From positions 10,472 to 74,471 of the forward strand of contig MAAY01000073.1 of NCBI GenBank assembly GCA_002162795.1: a stretch of 64,000 bases of DNA. Direction: 5' to 3'. The DNA comes from Rhodobacterales bacterium 56_14_T64 (lineage in GTDB: Bacteria; Pseudomonadota; Alphaproteobacteria; Rhodobacterales; Rhodobacteraceae). A model generated the notes under the pieces. The model ran no database searches, was not told the DNA's origin, and worked only from the letters and a program-made list of their open reading frames with translations. Below, in pieces: positions 54,330-63,503 of this stretch (position 1 is its first letter; every line of letters starts with the position of its first letter). A program made the translations under genes and the position numbers.

Positions 54330-55142
54330 TTAGCAGGCGGCAGTAAAGGTGATTTCTCGTCGCAAAAACTGCGTAGCACGATCGCTGACACGGGCCGCAT
54401 CGCCGCTGGTCAGATAACCACCTTGCCCCTGACCCATCATGTTGGGATGGCGTTCCAGATAGTGAGCCAGACTTTCAGCAACCAATTCGCCCTGACTGAA
54501 CACCTTTACACCCGGCCCAAGGGCCTTCTGAAAGATATCTTCCATCAATGGGTAATGAGTGCAGCCAAGAATAGCGGCCTGAGGTACGGGCATCTTTCGT
54601 TTCAGAGCATCGACATGGCTGCGCACCAAGGCTTCGGCCAGGATTTCGTCGCCATCTTCGATAGCGTCGACCACACCACCGCAGCTTTGCGCCTCGACAT
54701 CGACGCCCACGGCGCGAAAGGCCAGCTCGCGCTGAAAAGCTCGGCTAGCCACAGTGGCCGGAGTGGCAAACAGCGCCACATGTTTTACTGAAACTTCACG
54801 CGGCGGCGAATTGTCGCCCCACTGCCGTTCGGTCAGTGCTTCGATCAAAGGTACAAAGACCCCAAGCACCCGTTTACCCGGCGGCAAGCCGCCTTCTTGC
54901 ATCCGCCGCAAGGCCGCAGCGCTGGCGGTGTTACAGGCCAGGATCACCAGATCACAGCCATGCGCCCACATGGTTTCGACCGCGCTGCGGGTCAGTTGAA
55001 ACACATCCTCGGCGTCGCGCACACCGTAAGGGGCATGGGCGTTGTCGCCATAATATAGGAAATCCACCTCCGGCAGACGTTGCTGCGCGGCGTTCAGGAC
55101 GGTCAGTCCACCCAATCCGGAATCAAAGATACCTACTGCCAT
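54330..55142 (-). CDS. murI: Glutamate racemase
   Basis: [38 protein letters not shown]. Confidence 0.96.
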   Translation of the reverse strand: MAVGIFDSGLGGLTVLNAAQQRLPEVDFLYYGDNAHAPYGVRDAEDVFQLTRSAVETMWAHGCDLVILACNTASAAALRRMQEGGLPPGKRVLGVFVPLIEALTERQWGDNSPPREVSVKHVALFATPATVASRAFQRELAFRAVGVDVEAQSCGGVVDAIEDGDEILAEALVRSHVDALKRKMPVPQAAILGCTHYPLMEDIFQKALGPGVKVFSQGELVAESLAHYLERHPNMMGQGQGGYLTSGDAARVSDRATQFLRREITFTAAC

Positions 55143-55302
55143 TGTCCCTGTCAGGCGCGGTGCCTGTCCTCGAATTCATAGCCATAACCGTAAGAGTTTA
55201 GCGGCGTTGGAGACAGCTCATACGTGGCTTGGCGCAGGAAATCCATCATTGCTTTTGCCTGCAACTAATGATCCAAACAAAAAATCTGTCAAAACTTCAA
55301 CT

Positions 55303-55962
55303 TCAGACCATACGCGTCTGTATAAGACGTTCGAGCGAACGAGAGTCCACTGGGATTGCGATTGTTTTCTGGCAAAGTACCGCCGCACAATACAAGTCTA
55401 TGGCAATGTCTATTGCGTCAAGGTTTCCGGCCTCAAAATCGCGAAGCGCGAGATGTGACTTAATCCTAGCATGCTCGAAGAAAATCTGAGCTTTTGGGTG
55501 GGTCTCACTCACCTGTTCGAAGACGTTTAGTGACGAGTTCACAAACGCTGACAAAACAACAGATAGTACTTCGTGGCTACATTTATGCTGATTACATCGC
55601 CACAAAATTGCTTCCGCAAAATATCCATGAATGTGTCCAATTCGACGGTTCATAGCCCAACGGCTAGTGCCGATCCTGATAAGGTACAGAGCTGCTGCCG
55701 AGGATGCACTAACAGATATGCTTAGAACGCCTATCCCGATTTCAGATTGTTTTTCAGGTGGAACGGTCTCGATGAACTGCCGCCAGACCGTATCTTGGAA
55801 TGGCAGTAGATCCAGTCTGCCCGCTATCAATATCACCGCAAAGGAGATAAAAAGAAACGACAGTAGAAAAACCACAACACCGGTGTTGAGTAGGTCCCAC
55901 CAAATGCCGTAAGCTCTGACCATTTTTTGGCGAAAACTCAGAGATAATTCAATATTTTTCAT
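55303..55962 (-). CDS. Hypothetical membrane protein
   Basis: 219 aa ORF, two hydrophobic segments in N-terminal half; no family recognised. Confidence 0.6.
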   Translation of the reverse strand: MKNIELSLSFRQKMVRAYGIWWDLLNTGVVVFLLSFLFISFAVILIAGRLDLLPFQDTVWRQFIETVPPEKQSEIGIGVLSISVSASSAAALYLIRIGTSRWAMNRRIGHIHGYFAEAILWRCNQHKCSHEVLSVVLSAFVNSSLNVFEQVSETHPKAQIFFEHARIKSHLALRDFEAGNLDAIDIAIDLYCAAVLCQKTIAIPVDSRSLERLIQTRMV

Positions 55963-55976
55963 ATGAAAGCCTAACT

Positions 55977-56330
55977 ATGTCAAATTCAATGAGCGTGGCG
56001 CTAAACGTCTTATTATGGATAGCCTTTTTTGTAGTTCAAGTTCTTGTTCTAAGGGAATTGCCTCTAACAATTATTTCAGTGTTGCTGTGTGTTGTACTGC
56101 TGGTCAATCGCGTGGCGGGCGAGTTCCATCTATTTCTGTTTGGTGTCCTTCTTTCGCTAATAATTGAATTAGGATTGGGTCTGGTCGCACGTAGCCAACA
56201 TTGGGAACATGCCAGCCTCTTTGGCATTCCTTATTGGCTTCCACTGATGTGGGGATATGGGTTTGTCGTAATGCGGCGAGTTGGAAACCAAATTGTCACG
56301 CACTTTGGCTCACCGCACAAAACGGGTTGA
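55977..56330 (+). CDS. Small hypothetical membrane protein
   Basis: 117 aa, 3-4 hydrophobic segments; no family recognised. Confidence 0.55.
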   Translation: MSNSMSVALNVLLWIAFFVVQVLVLRELPLTIISVLLCVVLLVNRVAGEFHLFLFGVLLSLIIELGLGLVARSQHWEHASLFGIPYWLPLMWGYGFVVMRRVGNQIVTHFGSPHKTG

Positions 56331-56371
56331 ACTAAGATTCCCCATTCCGTGCGGTGCGGAAGATTTTGAAA

Positions 56372-59300
56372 CTATTCCGCCGCCTGATCCAACTGTTTGC
56401 CGCCCTGAGACAAAGCCACCAATAAGGTTTCACGCTTTTTTGCGGCCTTCAACTCGTTGTCGTTTTTCACAGGTCCAAACCCACGGATCTGCAACGGCAA
56501 TTCAGCCAGTGCGATAAGCGGCTCAAGGATTTCAGGACTGGCTTTGGGCAGCCAGACTTTCATATCTGCTTCATACTGTTTGATCAGCGCGCGCTCCATC
56601 TTGCGGTCTGCGGTATAGCCAAACAGGTCCAATGGTGTGCCGCGCAGGGATTTCAGTCGGGCCAACAGGCGCAGCAAGCGCAGTGTAGAGGGGCCGAACT
56701 TACGTTTCTTTGGGCGCCCATTGGCATCTTTGCCGCCCAGAATTGGCGGTGCCAGATTGTAGGACAATGTGAAATCGCCTTCAAATTCGGCTTCCGCCTT
56801 GGCACGACTGTCCAGCAGTAGCCGGGCAACTTCGTATTCATCCTTATAGGCCAGGAGCTTGTGATAGCCCTTGGCCACCGCCTCTTTCAGGGCTGGATCA
56901 CTGATCCCGTCCAATAGTTTATTGTAGCGTTTGGCCAGCCGAGGGCCTTGGTAGGCCACCAGTTTTTCGCTGCGGAAAGCGATTTTTTCTTCCAGTGTTT
57001 TGGGTAGTTCAACCACCTTGGGCTGACTGACCCGCGCGGCTTCGGCCGGGTAAAGGACCGCCCAGCGACCAATGTCAAAGGCACGCAGGTTACGCTCAAC
57101 CGCCGCGCCATTCATGGTGATGGCTTGGGTCAGTGCATCCAGGCTCAGCGGAATTAGGCCGCGCTGCCAGGCACCACCGAACACCATCATGTTCGAGAAA
57201 ATCGAATCCCCTAGGGTCGCTTTGGCTAGGTCCGTGGCATCAAACAGATCCAGATGGTCCTGCAGCCGGGCCTCTAGCGCCAGTTCTAACCTGTCGGTTG
57301 GGATTGAGAAATTGGTATCGCGGGTGAAATCACCGGTGATGATTTCATGGCTGTTCACCACCGCACCAGTGCGACCCGTGGCCATCAGCCCCAGTGTCTT
57401 GGCACCGGCGCTGACCACCAGATCACCACCGATCAGCGCATGTGCTTCACCTGTGGCAACCCGAATTGCGCTGATGTCTTGTGGCTGATTGGCCAGACGG
57501 CAGTGAATATGCACCGCGCCCCCCTTTTGCGCCAACCCGGCCATCTCCATCATGCCAGCGCCCTTGCCGTCGATCTGAGCCGCCTGCGCCAGCACCGCAC
57601 CGATGGTGACAACGCCAGTACCACCAACGCCAGTGATCACAACGTTATAGGTACCGTTGATCGCGGGTAGATCTGGTTGCGGCAGGTCTGGCAGATCCAA
57701 TTTAGCCGTTGGGTCTTTGCGCAGTTTAGCGCCCTCAACAGTCAGAAAAGACGGGCAGAACCCGTTCAGGCAGGAGAAATCCTTGTTGCACGAGGATTGA
57801 TCAATCGCCCGCTTGCGCCCCAATTCGGACTCTGCAGGTACAATCGACACACAGTTCGACTGCACACCACAATCACCGCAGCCTTCACAGACATCGGTGT
57901 TGATGAACACCCGCTGGTCCGGATCGGGGAATAAGCCCCGCTTGCGGCGACGGCGTTTTTCGGCAGCGCAGGTCTGGATATACAAGATTGCCGAGACACC
58001 CTCGACCTGTTCAAATTCACGCTGAACATTCATCAGCTCGGCGCGTTCATGCATACGAATTCCAGAGGGGAACTGTTTGGCGTCCACATCCTCTTTTTCG
58101 TCGTAAACCACCGCCAGGTTTTGGACCCCCATAGCCTCCAGTTCGCGAGCGATGCGCGGCGCGTCCAACCCGCCCTCGTTGCCCTGCCCGCCGGTCATAG
58201 CAACCGCATCGTTGTACAGGATCTTGTAGGTCATCGTGGTGCCCTCTGCGAGCGCAGCACGAATGGCCTGGATGCCAGAGTGATTGTACGTTCCATCCCC
58301 TAAGTTTTGGAACACATGCGGTCGGTTCGAGAAAGGAGCTTCGCCAATCCAATTGGCCCCCTCGCCGCCCATATGGGTAAAGCCGGTGGTTTCGCGATCC
58401 ATCCACTGCACCATGAAATGGCAGCCAATACCGGCATAGGCGCGCGAGCCGTCCGGGAGTTTGGTCGATGAGTTATGCGGGCAGCCCGAACAGAAATACG
58501 GCAGACGCACTGCGATTTCTTCGGCGTTATCCGCGCGGCGTGCTTGGTCCAATGTGGCTAGGCCAGCATGGATGGCATCGGTTTCCCGGCCTTCTTCGAT
58601 CAGGATCTGGCCCAGCTTCTCGGCGATCATAATTGGGTCGAGTGCAAAGCGGGTTGGGAACAATTCCTCGCCGTGCATCGAACCTGCACCGCCACCTTTG
58701 TGCCAGCCATAAACCCGACGGCCACGACGGTCGTCAAAGATTGCCTCTTTGATCTGCACTTCGATCAGCTTGCGCTTTTCTTCGACCACAACGATCAGAT
58801 CCAGACCTTCGGCCCAGTCATGAAAGCCCTTCATATCCAGTGGGAAGGTCTGGCCGACCTTGTAGGTGGTGATCCCCAAACGCTCGGCCATGTTTTCGTC
58901 GATGTTCAACAACGACAGCGCGTGGCTGAGATCCAGCCAGTTTTTGCCAGCTGCTACAAAACCAATCTTGGCACCGCGCTGGCCCCAGATCCTTTTGTCC
59001 ATCTTATTGGCATGCGAGAACGCTTCGGCGGCAAAGCGTTTGTGATCGATAATGCGGTCTTCCTGCTGGAACCGATCATCAGCCAGGCGGATGTTCAACC
59101 CGTCGGTGGGCATCTCAAATTCAGGCGTCACCAGTTTGATCCGGTCTGGGTCACCATCCACGACCGAGGTCACCTCGATGGTGTCTTTCATCGTCTTCAG
59201 GCCAACCCAGAGGCCCGAGAACCGGCTGAGCGCTATGCCATAGATACCGTAATCAAGAATTTCCTGCACACCAGCGGGGCTGACAATGGGCAGATACGAA

Positions 59301-59794
59301 TCCATCAAGGCCCATTCGGACTGGTGCAACACCGTCGACGACTCACCCGTATGGTCATCGCCCATCGCCATCAACACGCCGCCATGTTTGGAGCTGCCGG
59401 CCATATTGGCGTGACGGATGACATCGCCCGAGCGGTCAACCCCCGGCCCTTTGCCGTACCAAAGGCCAAATACCCCGTCGAACTTCCCCTCGCCGCGCAC
59501 CTCGGCCTGCTGGCTGCCCCATAGCGCAGTTGCTGCCAGATCCTCGTTCAGGCCCAGTTGGAATGTCACATCGGCGGCTTTGAGCTGCTTTTCAGCCCGC
59601 GTCATCATCATATCTACAGCACCCAGTGGCGAGCCGCGATAGCCGGTGACCAAACCAGCGGTGTTCAACCCGGCGGCAACATCACGGGCCTTTTGCATCA
59701 GCATCAGACGCACCAGCGCCTGAGTACCGTTCAGCATGACGGGCGATTTTTCCAAATCGTATTTATCGTTGAGCGAAATTTTCTGCGAGCTCAT
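56372..59794 (-). CDS. Indolepyruvate ferredoxin oxidoreductase, fused IorA-IorB type
   Basis: VTGYRGSPLGAVD, CSGCPHNSSTKLPDGSRAYAGIGCHFM, CEGCGDCGVQSNC, VVITGVGGTGVVTIGAVLAQAA; start at 59794. Confidence 0.95.
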   Translation of the reverse strand: MSSQKISLNDKYDLEKSPVMLNGTQALVRLMLMQKARDVAAGLNTAGLVTGYRGSPLGAVDMMMTRAEKQLKAADVTFQLGLNEDLAATALWGSQQAEVRGEGKFDGVFGLWYGKGPGVDRSGDVIRHANMAGSSKHGGVLMAMGDDHTGESSTVLHQSEWALMDSYLPIVSPAGVQEILDYGIYGIALSRFSGLWVGLKTMKDTIEVTSVVDGDPDRIKLVTPEFEMPTDGLNIRLADDRFQQEDRIIDHKRFAAEAFSHANKMDKRIWGQRGAKIGFVAAGKNWLDLSHALSLLNIDENMAERLGITTYKVGQTFPLDMKGFHDWAEGLDLIVVVEEKRKLIEVQIKEAIFDDRRGRRVYGWHKGGGAGSMHGEELFPTRFALDPIMIAEKLGQILIEEGRETDAIHAGLATLDQARRADNAEEIAVRLPYFCSGCPHNSSTKLPDGSRAYAGIGCHFMVQWMDRETTGFTHMGGEGANWIGEAPFSNRPHVFQNLGDGTYNHSGIQAIRAALAEGTTMTYKILYNDAVAMTGGQGNEGGLDAPRIARELEAMGVQNLAVVYDEKEDVDAKQFPSGIRMHERAELMNVQREFEQVEGVSAILYIQTCAAEKRRRRKRGLFPDPDQRVFINTDVCEGCGDCGVQSNCVSIVPAESELGRKRAIDQSSCNKDFSCLNGFCPSFLTVEGAKLRKDPTAKLDLPDLPQPDLPAINGTYNVVITGVGGTGVVTIGAVLAQAAQIDGKGAGMMEMAGLAQKGGAVHIHCRLANQPQDISAIRVATGEAHALIGGDLVVSAGAKTLGLMATGRTGAVVNSHEIITGDFTRDTNFSIPTDRLELALEARLQDHLDLFDATDLAKATLGDSIFSNMMVFGGAWQRGLIPLSLDALTQAITMNGAAVERNLRAFDIGRWAVLYPAEAARVSQPKVVELPKTLEEKIAFRSEKLVAYQGPRLAKRYNKLLDGISDPALKEAVAKGYHKLLAYKDEYEVARLLLDSRAKAEAEFEGDFTLSYNLAPPILGGKDANGRPKKRKFGPSTLRLLRLLARLKSLRGTPLDLFGYTADRKMERALIKQYEADMKVWLPKASPEILEPLIALAELPLQIRGFGPVKNDNELKAAKKRETLLVALSQGGKQLDQAAE

Positions 59795-59840
59795 CGGGGC
59801 CTCCCAACCTTGACTGGCGTGCACTGTTACAGCAATTAAT

Positions 59841-59859
59841 AGGTCACAAATGCTGACCT
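59841..59859. promoter_or_regulatory. Inverted repeat, candidate operator upstream of the IOR gene
   Basis: AGGTCA-CAAATGC-TGACCT. Confidence 0.5.
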
Positions 59860-59928
59860 GTATAGTCGTATTTTACCAAAACACATTTCAGGGCTACGGT
59901 TGAAATTGAAACAAGTGATACAAATCAT

Positions 59929-59943
59929 ATAGGTTAGACCTAT
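59929..59943. promoter_or_regulatory. Inverted repeat, candidate operator just upstream of lysR-type gene
   Basis: ATAGGT-TAG-ACCTAT. Confidence 0.5.
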
Positions 59944-59956
59944 CAGATCAAAAGAG

Positions 59957-60868
59957 ATGCACATGGATTGGGACAAGCTTAGAATATTTCACGCGGTTGC
60001 CGATGCGGGCAGCCTGACTCATGCAGGTGACAAATTGAACCTGTCACAGTCTGCCGTCAGCCGCCAGATTCGCGCGCTGGAGGAAAGCCTTAGCGCCACG
60101 CTGTTTCACCGTCACGCGCGCGGATTGATCCTGACCGAGCAAGGTGAGTTGCTGTTTGACGCCACTGTGGCCATGTCCAAACGGCTGGAAACTGCGTCAG
60201 CACGGATCCGTGACAGCGACGAAGAAGTATTTGGTGAGCTCCGTGTCACCACCACTTTTGGCTTTGGCACCCTGTGGCTGGCGCCGCGTCTGACCAAGCT
60301 GTACGAGCAGTATCCAGACCTGAAAATCGACCTGATGCTGGAAGAGCGTGTGCTTGATCTTCCTATGCGGGAAGCTGATGTGGCGATTCGCATGAAAGAG
60401 CCCAGCCAGGCCGATTTGATCCGCAAACGGCTGATGACAGTCAAAATGCAGCTCTATGCCTCGCGCGAGTATCTTGAACGCAACGGCACACCGGAAGAGC
60501 TTGAGGATATGTCAACGCACCGGTTGATCTGCCAGAATCCACGGTCAGCCCAGGTGGGATCCGCAGCTGCCTTGGTGCAGAATTTGATGACCCATAATCC
60601 GCAATCAATGCTCACCGTGAACAACTATTTCGGTGTGCTGCAGGGGGTTCTGCATGACTTGGGCATTGGCGTTCTGCCGGATTACGTCACCGAAGACTTC
60701 CCCGATCTGGTGCAAATTTTCCAAAAGAAATATGCAGCCGAAGTCCCTGTATACTTGGCTTATCCGGAAGAATTGCGCCATTCCCGACGTATTTCCGCCT
60801 TTCGCGATTTTGTCCAAAACGAGATCATCGCACACCGCAAGCATCTAAAGGCGTTGGGCAAATTGTGA
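59957..60868 (+). CDS. LysR family transcriptional regulator
   Basis: N-terminal HTH: WDKLRIFHAVADAGSLTHAGDKLNLSQSAVSRQIRALEESLSATLFHRHARGLILTEQGE. Confidence 0.95.
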   Translation: MHMDWDKLRIFHAVADAGSLTHAGDKLNLSQSAVSRQIRALEESLSATLFHRHARGLILTEQGELLFDATVAMSKRLETASARIRDSDEEVFGELRVTTTFGFGTLWLAPRLTKLYEQYPDLKIDLMLEERVLDLPMREADVAIRMKEPSQADLIRKRLMTVKMQLYASREYLERNGTPEELEDMSTHRLICQNPRSAQVGSAAALVQNLMTHNPQSMLTVNNYFGVLQGVLHDLGIGVLPDYVTEDFPDLVQIFQKKYAAEVPVYLAYPEELRHSRRISAFRDFVQNEIIAHRKHLKALGKL

Positions 60869-60952
60869 GCTATGCATTTTATGCATAGCGGTAATGACGT
60901 TTCTTAAGCATTTCCAGCCTTGAAGCGTGAACGCGCTACGCCTAAATCACTC

Positions 60953-61029
60953 TCGAAGGCGCTGACAATTGTCTCGCCTTCACCTCCCTGTTGGACTTCG
61001 GCCGAGCTTAGTGCTCGGCCTTTTTTTTT
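60953..61029 (+). ncRNA. Candidate small RNA (~75 nt) with anti-Shine-Dalgarno-like CCTCCC motif
   Basis: CTTGAA (60919-60924) and CTAAAT (60942-60947) promoter-like elements, 5' hairpin gaaggcg...cgccttc (60955-60981), unpaired CCTCCC (60983-60988), terminator with T9. Confidence 0.45.
61000..61029 (+). terminator. Intrinsic terminator
   Basis: ggccgagc-ttagt-gctcggcc-ttttttttt. Confidence 0.92.
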
Positions 61030-61153
61030 GCTTTTCCTATGGGGCAATTTCCATCAAACTGCGGCAAACACTTAGTTTATGACTTCCATTCAGCCACCGA
61101 CAGGTTCAACAGATAGCCTCATTCAAACGGCTACTGATTTCCAAGAGGATAAA

Positions 61154-63481
61154 ATGATTACTTCTTTGCAGCCTTTCACTCAATTTCTGACCGTAATTAG
61201 AATCGTTGCCCTGGTGATGCTGGCAATAGCAGCCCCACTGGCGACCCCACTGTCGGCCCAGACACCAGGCTTGCCGATGCCTGGCAGCACTGCTGAAGAA
61301 ACGGTCACTCTCCCCGATCCGCTAACTCCTGCGGCGATCCATGAAATGGTCGCCCGGATGTCGGATGATGAAGTCCGTGGTCTGTTGCTGGATCGGCTGG
61401 ATGCGGTGGCTGCAACACAAGCCGCCCCTCAATCAGGCAAAAGTGTAATCATCTTGCTCGAGGAAAACTGGAAGGCGTTCTATACTCCAAGCCTGGCAGC
61501 CATCGCGAAACTGCCAGTCCTGTTTACAAAGCAAGGCGAAGCTCTCTCAAATTTCAGAGCCTCATTTGGTGATGGGGGAATACTAACTCTATTTGCCTTT
61601 ATGGCCATCGCCATTGGTGCTGGGCTTGCAGCAGAGATGGGCGTGAACATGCTATCTCGTCGCTGGCAAGGCAAAGAGACTGCGACCGAAGATGCCACCC
61701 TATGGAGCGCGCTTAGTTTTCTGGCGCGTCGTTTTGGGCGTGATATCCTAGGATTGGTGGCGTTTTACGCGGTGCTTCGCACTGTTGGACTGGCGCTTCT
61801 CACTCCGGCGCAGCTGAGTTTTGCCGGTCCATTTGTCACCTATTTGATCTGGTTCCCACGTTTGGGAGCAGCCATTTCACGTTTTGTTTTGGCTCCACAT
61901 CGGTCAGATCTTCGCTTGGTGAACATCAACGACCGTTGGGCAGGCTATCTGCACCGCAACCTAATTGGATTGGTTCTGCTGGGTGGATTCACCCTATTTA
62001 TCATCGGCTTTGATATAGCCAATGGTATTGCGATCAGTGAGACTAGGATTGGTTTCTGGCTGAACACTGCCGTACATATTTATGTGGCGTTGATTTTCTG
62101 GACAGCCCGCGAAGGTCTGACACAAATGATGCTGGGCACAGACCCAGACCGTAGCCGGTTCGACAAATGGGTCGCGGCAGCCTACCCCTATTTTGGAGTG
62201 GGTGTTGCCTTGGTCACATGGCTTGTCGTGCAAGTTCTTTCGGGTCACGGCCTTTTCATACTTCTGCTTACAACCCCGCACTACACAACGATGTTTTGGT
62301 TGTTGTTGGCCCCGATCTTTGACACAGCCATTCGCGGGTTGGTGCGCCACTTGTTGCCACCAATGATTGGCGAAGGCGCGGTGGCCGAGGCCGCCTATAG
62401 GTCGACCAAACGCAGCTATATCAAGATAGGCCGTGTTATTGTCGGTCTGTTTGTGGTGCTTCGGGTGGCCGAGTCTTGGAATCTCGACCTGCGCAACTTG
62501 GCAGCGGCTGGTGTGGGCGAACGCTTTGCAGCCAATACGGTTGAATTTATCATGACCGTGGCCACCGGTTATGTGATCTACGAATTGGTCTCGCTATACG
62601 TCAACCGCAAGCTGGCCAAAGAGCAAACCAGCATCGGGCCCGTCGAAGGGGACGTGGGCGGCGGCGAAGGCGGCGGCGCAGGCGGCTCGCGCTTGACCAC
62701 GGTCCTGCCCCTGGCCCTGATCAGCGCCCAGGGCGCCATTGTTGTGATCTTTGGATTGCTGGCAATCGGCAGCCTTGGCATTGACATCACGCCACTGCTG
62801 GCTGGTGCTGGCATCCTTGGTCTGGCGATCGGTTTTGGTGCTCAGAAACTGGTGGCTGACATCGTATCCGGCGTGTTTTTCCTGATCGACGATGCGTTCC
62901 GTGTCGGCGAATATGTCGAGGTTGCCGGCACTATGGGCACGGTCGAGAAGATCTCGATCCGGTCCATGCAACTGCGCCACCACCGTGGGCTGGTGCATAC
63001 CATCCCTTACGGCGAGATCCCCAAGCTGACCAACTTCAGCCGCGATTGGGTGATCATGAAACTGATGTTCACGGTGCCGTTTGATACCGACCCCAACAAG
63101 GTCAAAAAGATTTTCAAGAGGATCGGTGCTGATATGATGGCGGAGCCGCTGTTCAAAGATGACTTCCTTGAGCCATTCAAAAGCCAGGGTGTGTTCCAGT
63201 TCGACGATGTGGGTATCGTCATGCGCGGCAAGTTCATGGCCAAGCCAGGCACTCAGTTCACCATCCGCAAGGAAATTTACAATCGGGTTCGCAATGAGTT
63301 CAAGGCAAATGGCATCGAATTTGCCCGCCGCGAAGTGCGTGTTGCTCTGCCCGGAGGGGAAGACCCGGAAACGCTGAGCGAAGCTAACAAAACGGTCATC
63401 GCGGCGGCCGCTGGAGCCGCCGTGCAGCAACAGGTGCAGGCTAAGGCTGAAGAGGCTGCAGCCGCCAAGGAGAAAAAGTAA
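61154..63481 (+). CDS. Mechanosensitive ion channel (MscS) family protein
   Basis: GIDITPLLAGAGILGLAIGFGAQKLVADIVSGVFFLIDDAFRVGEYVEV; signal peptide from internal start MITSLQPFTQFL. Confidence 0.92.
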   Translation: MITSLQPFTQFLTVIRIVALVMLAIAAPLATPLSAQTPGLPMPGSTAEETVTLPDPLTPAAIHEMVARMSDDEVRGLLLDRLDAVAATQAAPQSGKSVIILLEENWKAFYTPSLAAIAKLPVLFTKQGEALSNFRASFGDGGILTLFAFMAIAIGAGLAAEMGVNMLSRRWQGKETATEDATLWSALSFLARRFGRDILGLVAFYAVLRTVGLALLTPAQLSFAGPFVTYLIWFPRLGAAISRFVLAPHRSDLRLVNINDRWAGYLHRNLIGLVLLGGFTLFIIGFDIANGIAISETRIGFWLNTAVHIYVALIFWTAREGLTQMMLGTDPDRSRFDKWVAAAYPYFGVGVALVTWLVVQVLSGHGLFILLLTTPHYTTMFWLLLAPIFDTAIRGLVRHLLPPMIGEGAVAEAAYRSTKRSYIKIGRVIVGLFVVLRVAESWNLDLRNLAAAGVGERFAANTVEFIMTVATGYVIYELVSLYVNRKLAKEQTSIGPVEGDVGGGEGGGAGGSRLTTVLPLALISAQGAIVVIFGLLAIGSLGIDITPLLAGAGILGLAIGFGAQKLVADIVSGVFFLIDDAFRVGEYVEVAGTMGTVEKISIRSMQLRHHRGLVHTIPYGEIPKLTNFSRDWVIMKLMFTVPFDTDPNKVKKIFKRIGADMMAEPLFKDDFLEPFKSQGVFQFDDVGIVMRGKFMAKPGTQFTIRKEIYNRVRNEFKANGIEFARREVRVALPGGEDPETLSEANKTVIAAAAGAAVQQQVQAKAEEAAAAKEKK

Positions 63482-63503
63482 GTCGGACCTTAGAAAGCAA
63501 GGC

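Noticed and set aside
58568-59524. 318-aa plus-strand ORF
   Set aside because: Antisense to the clearly identified indolepyruvate ferredoxin oxidoreductase.
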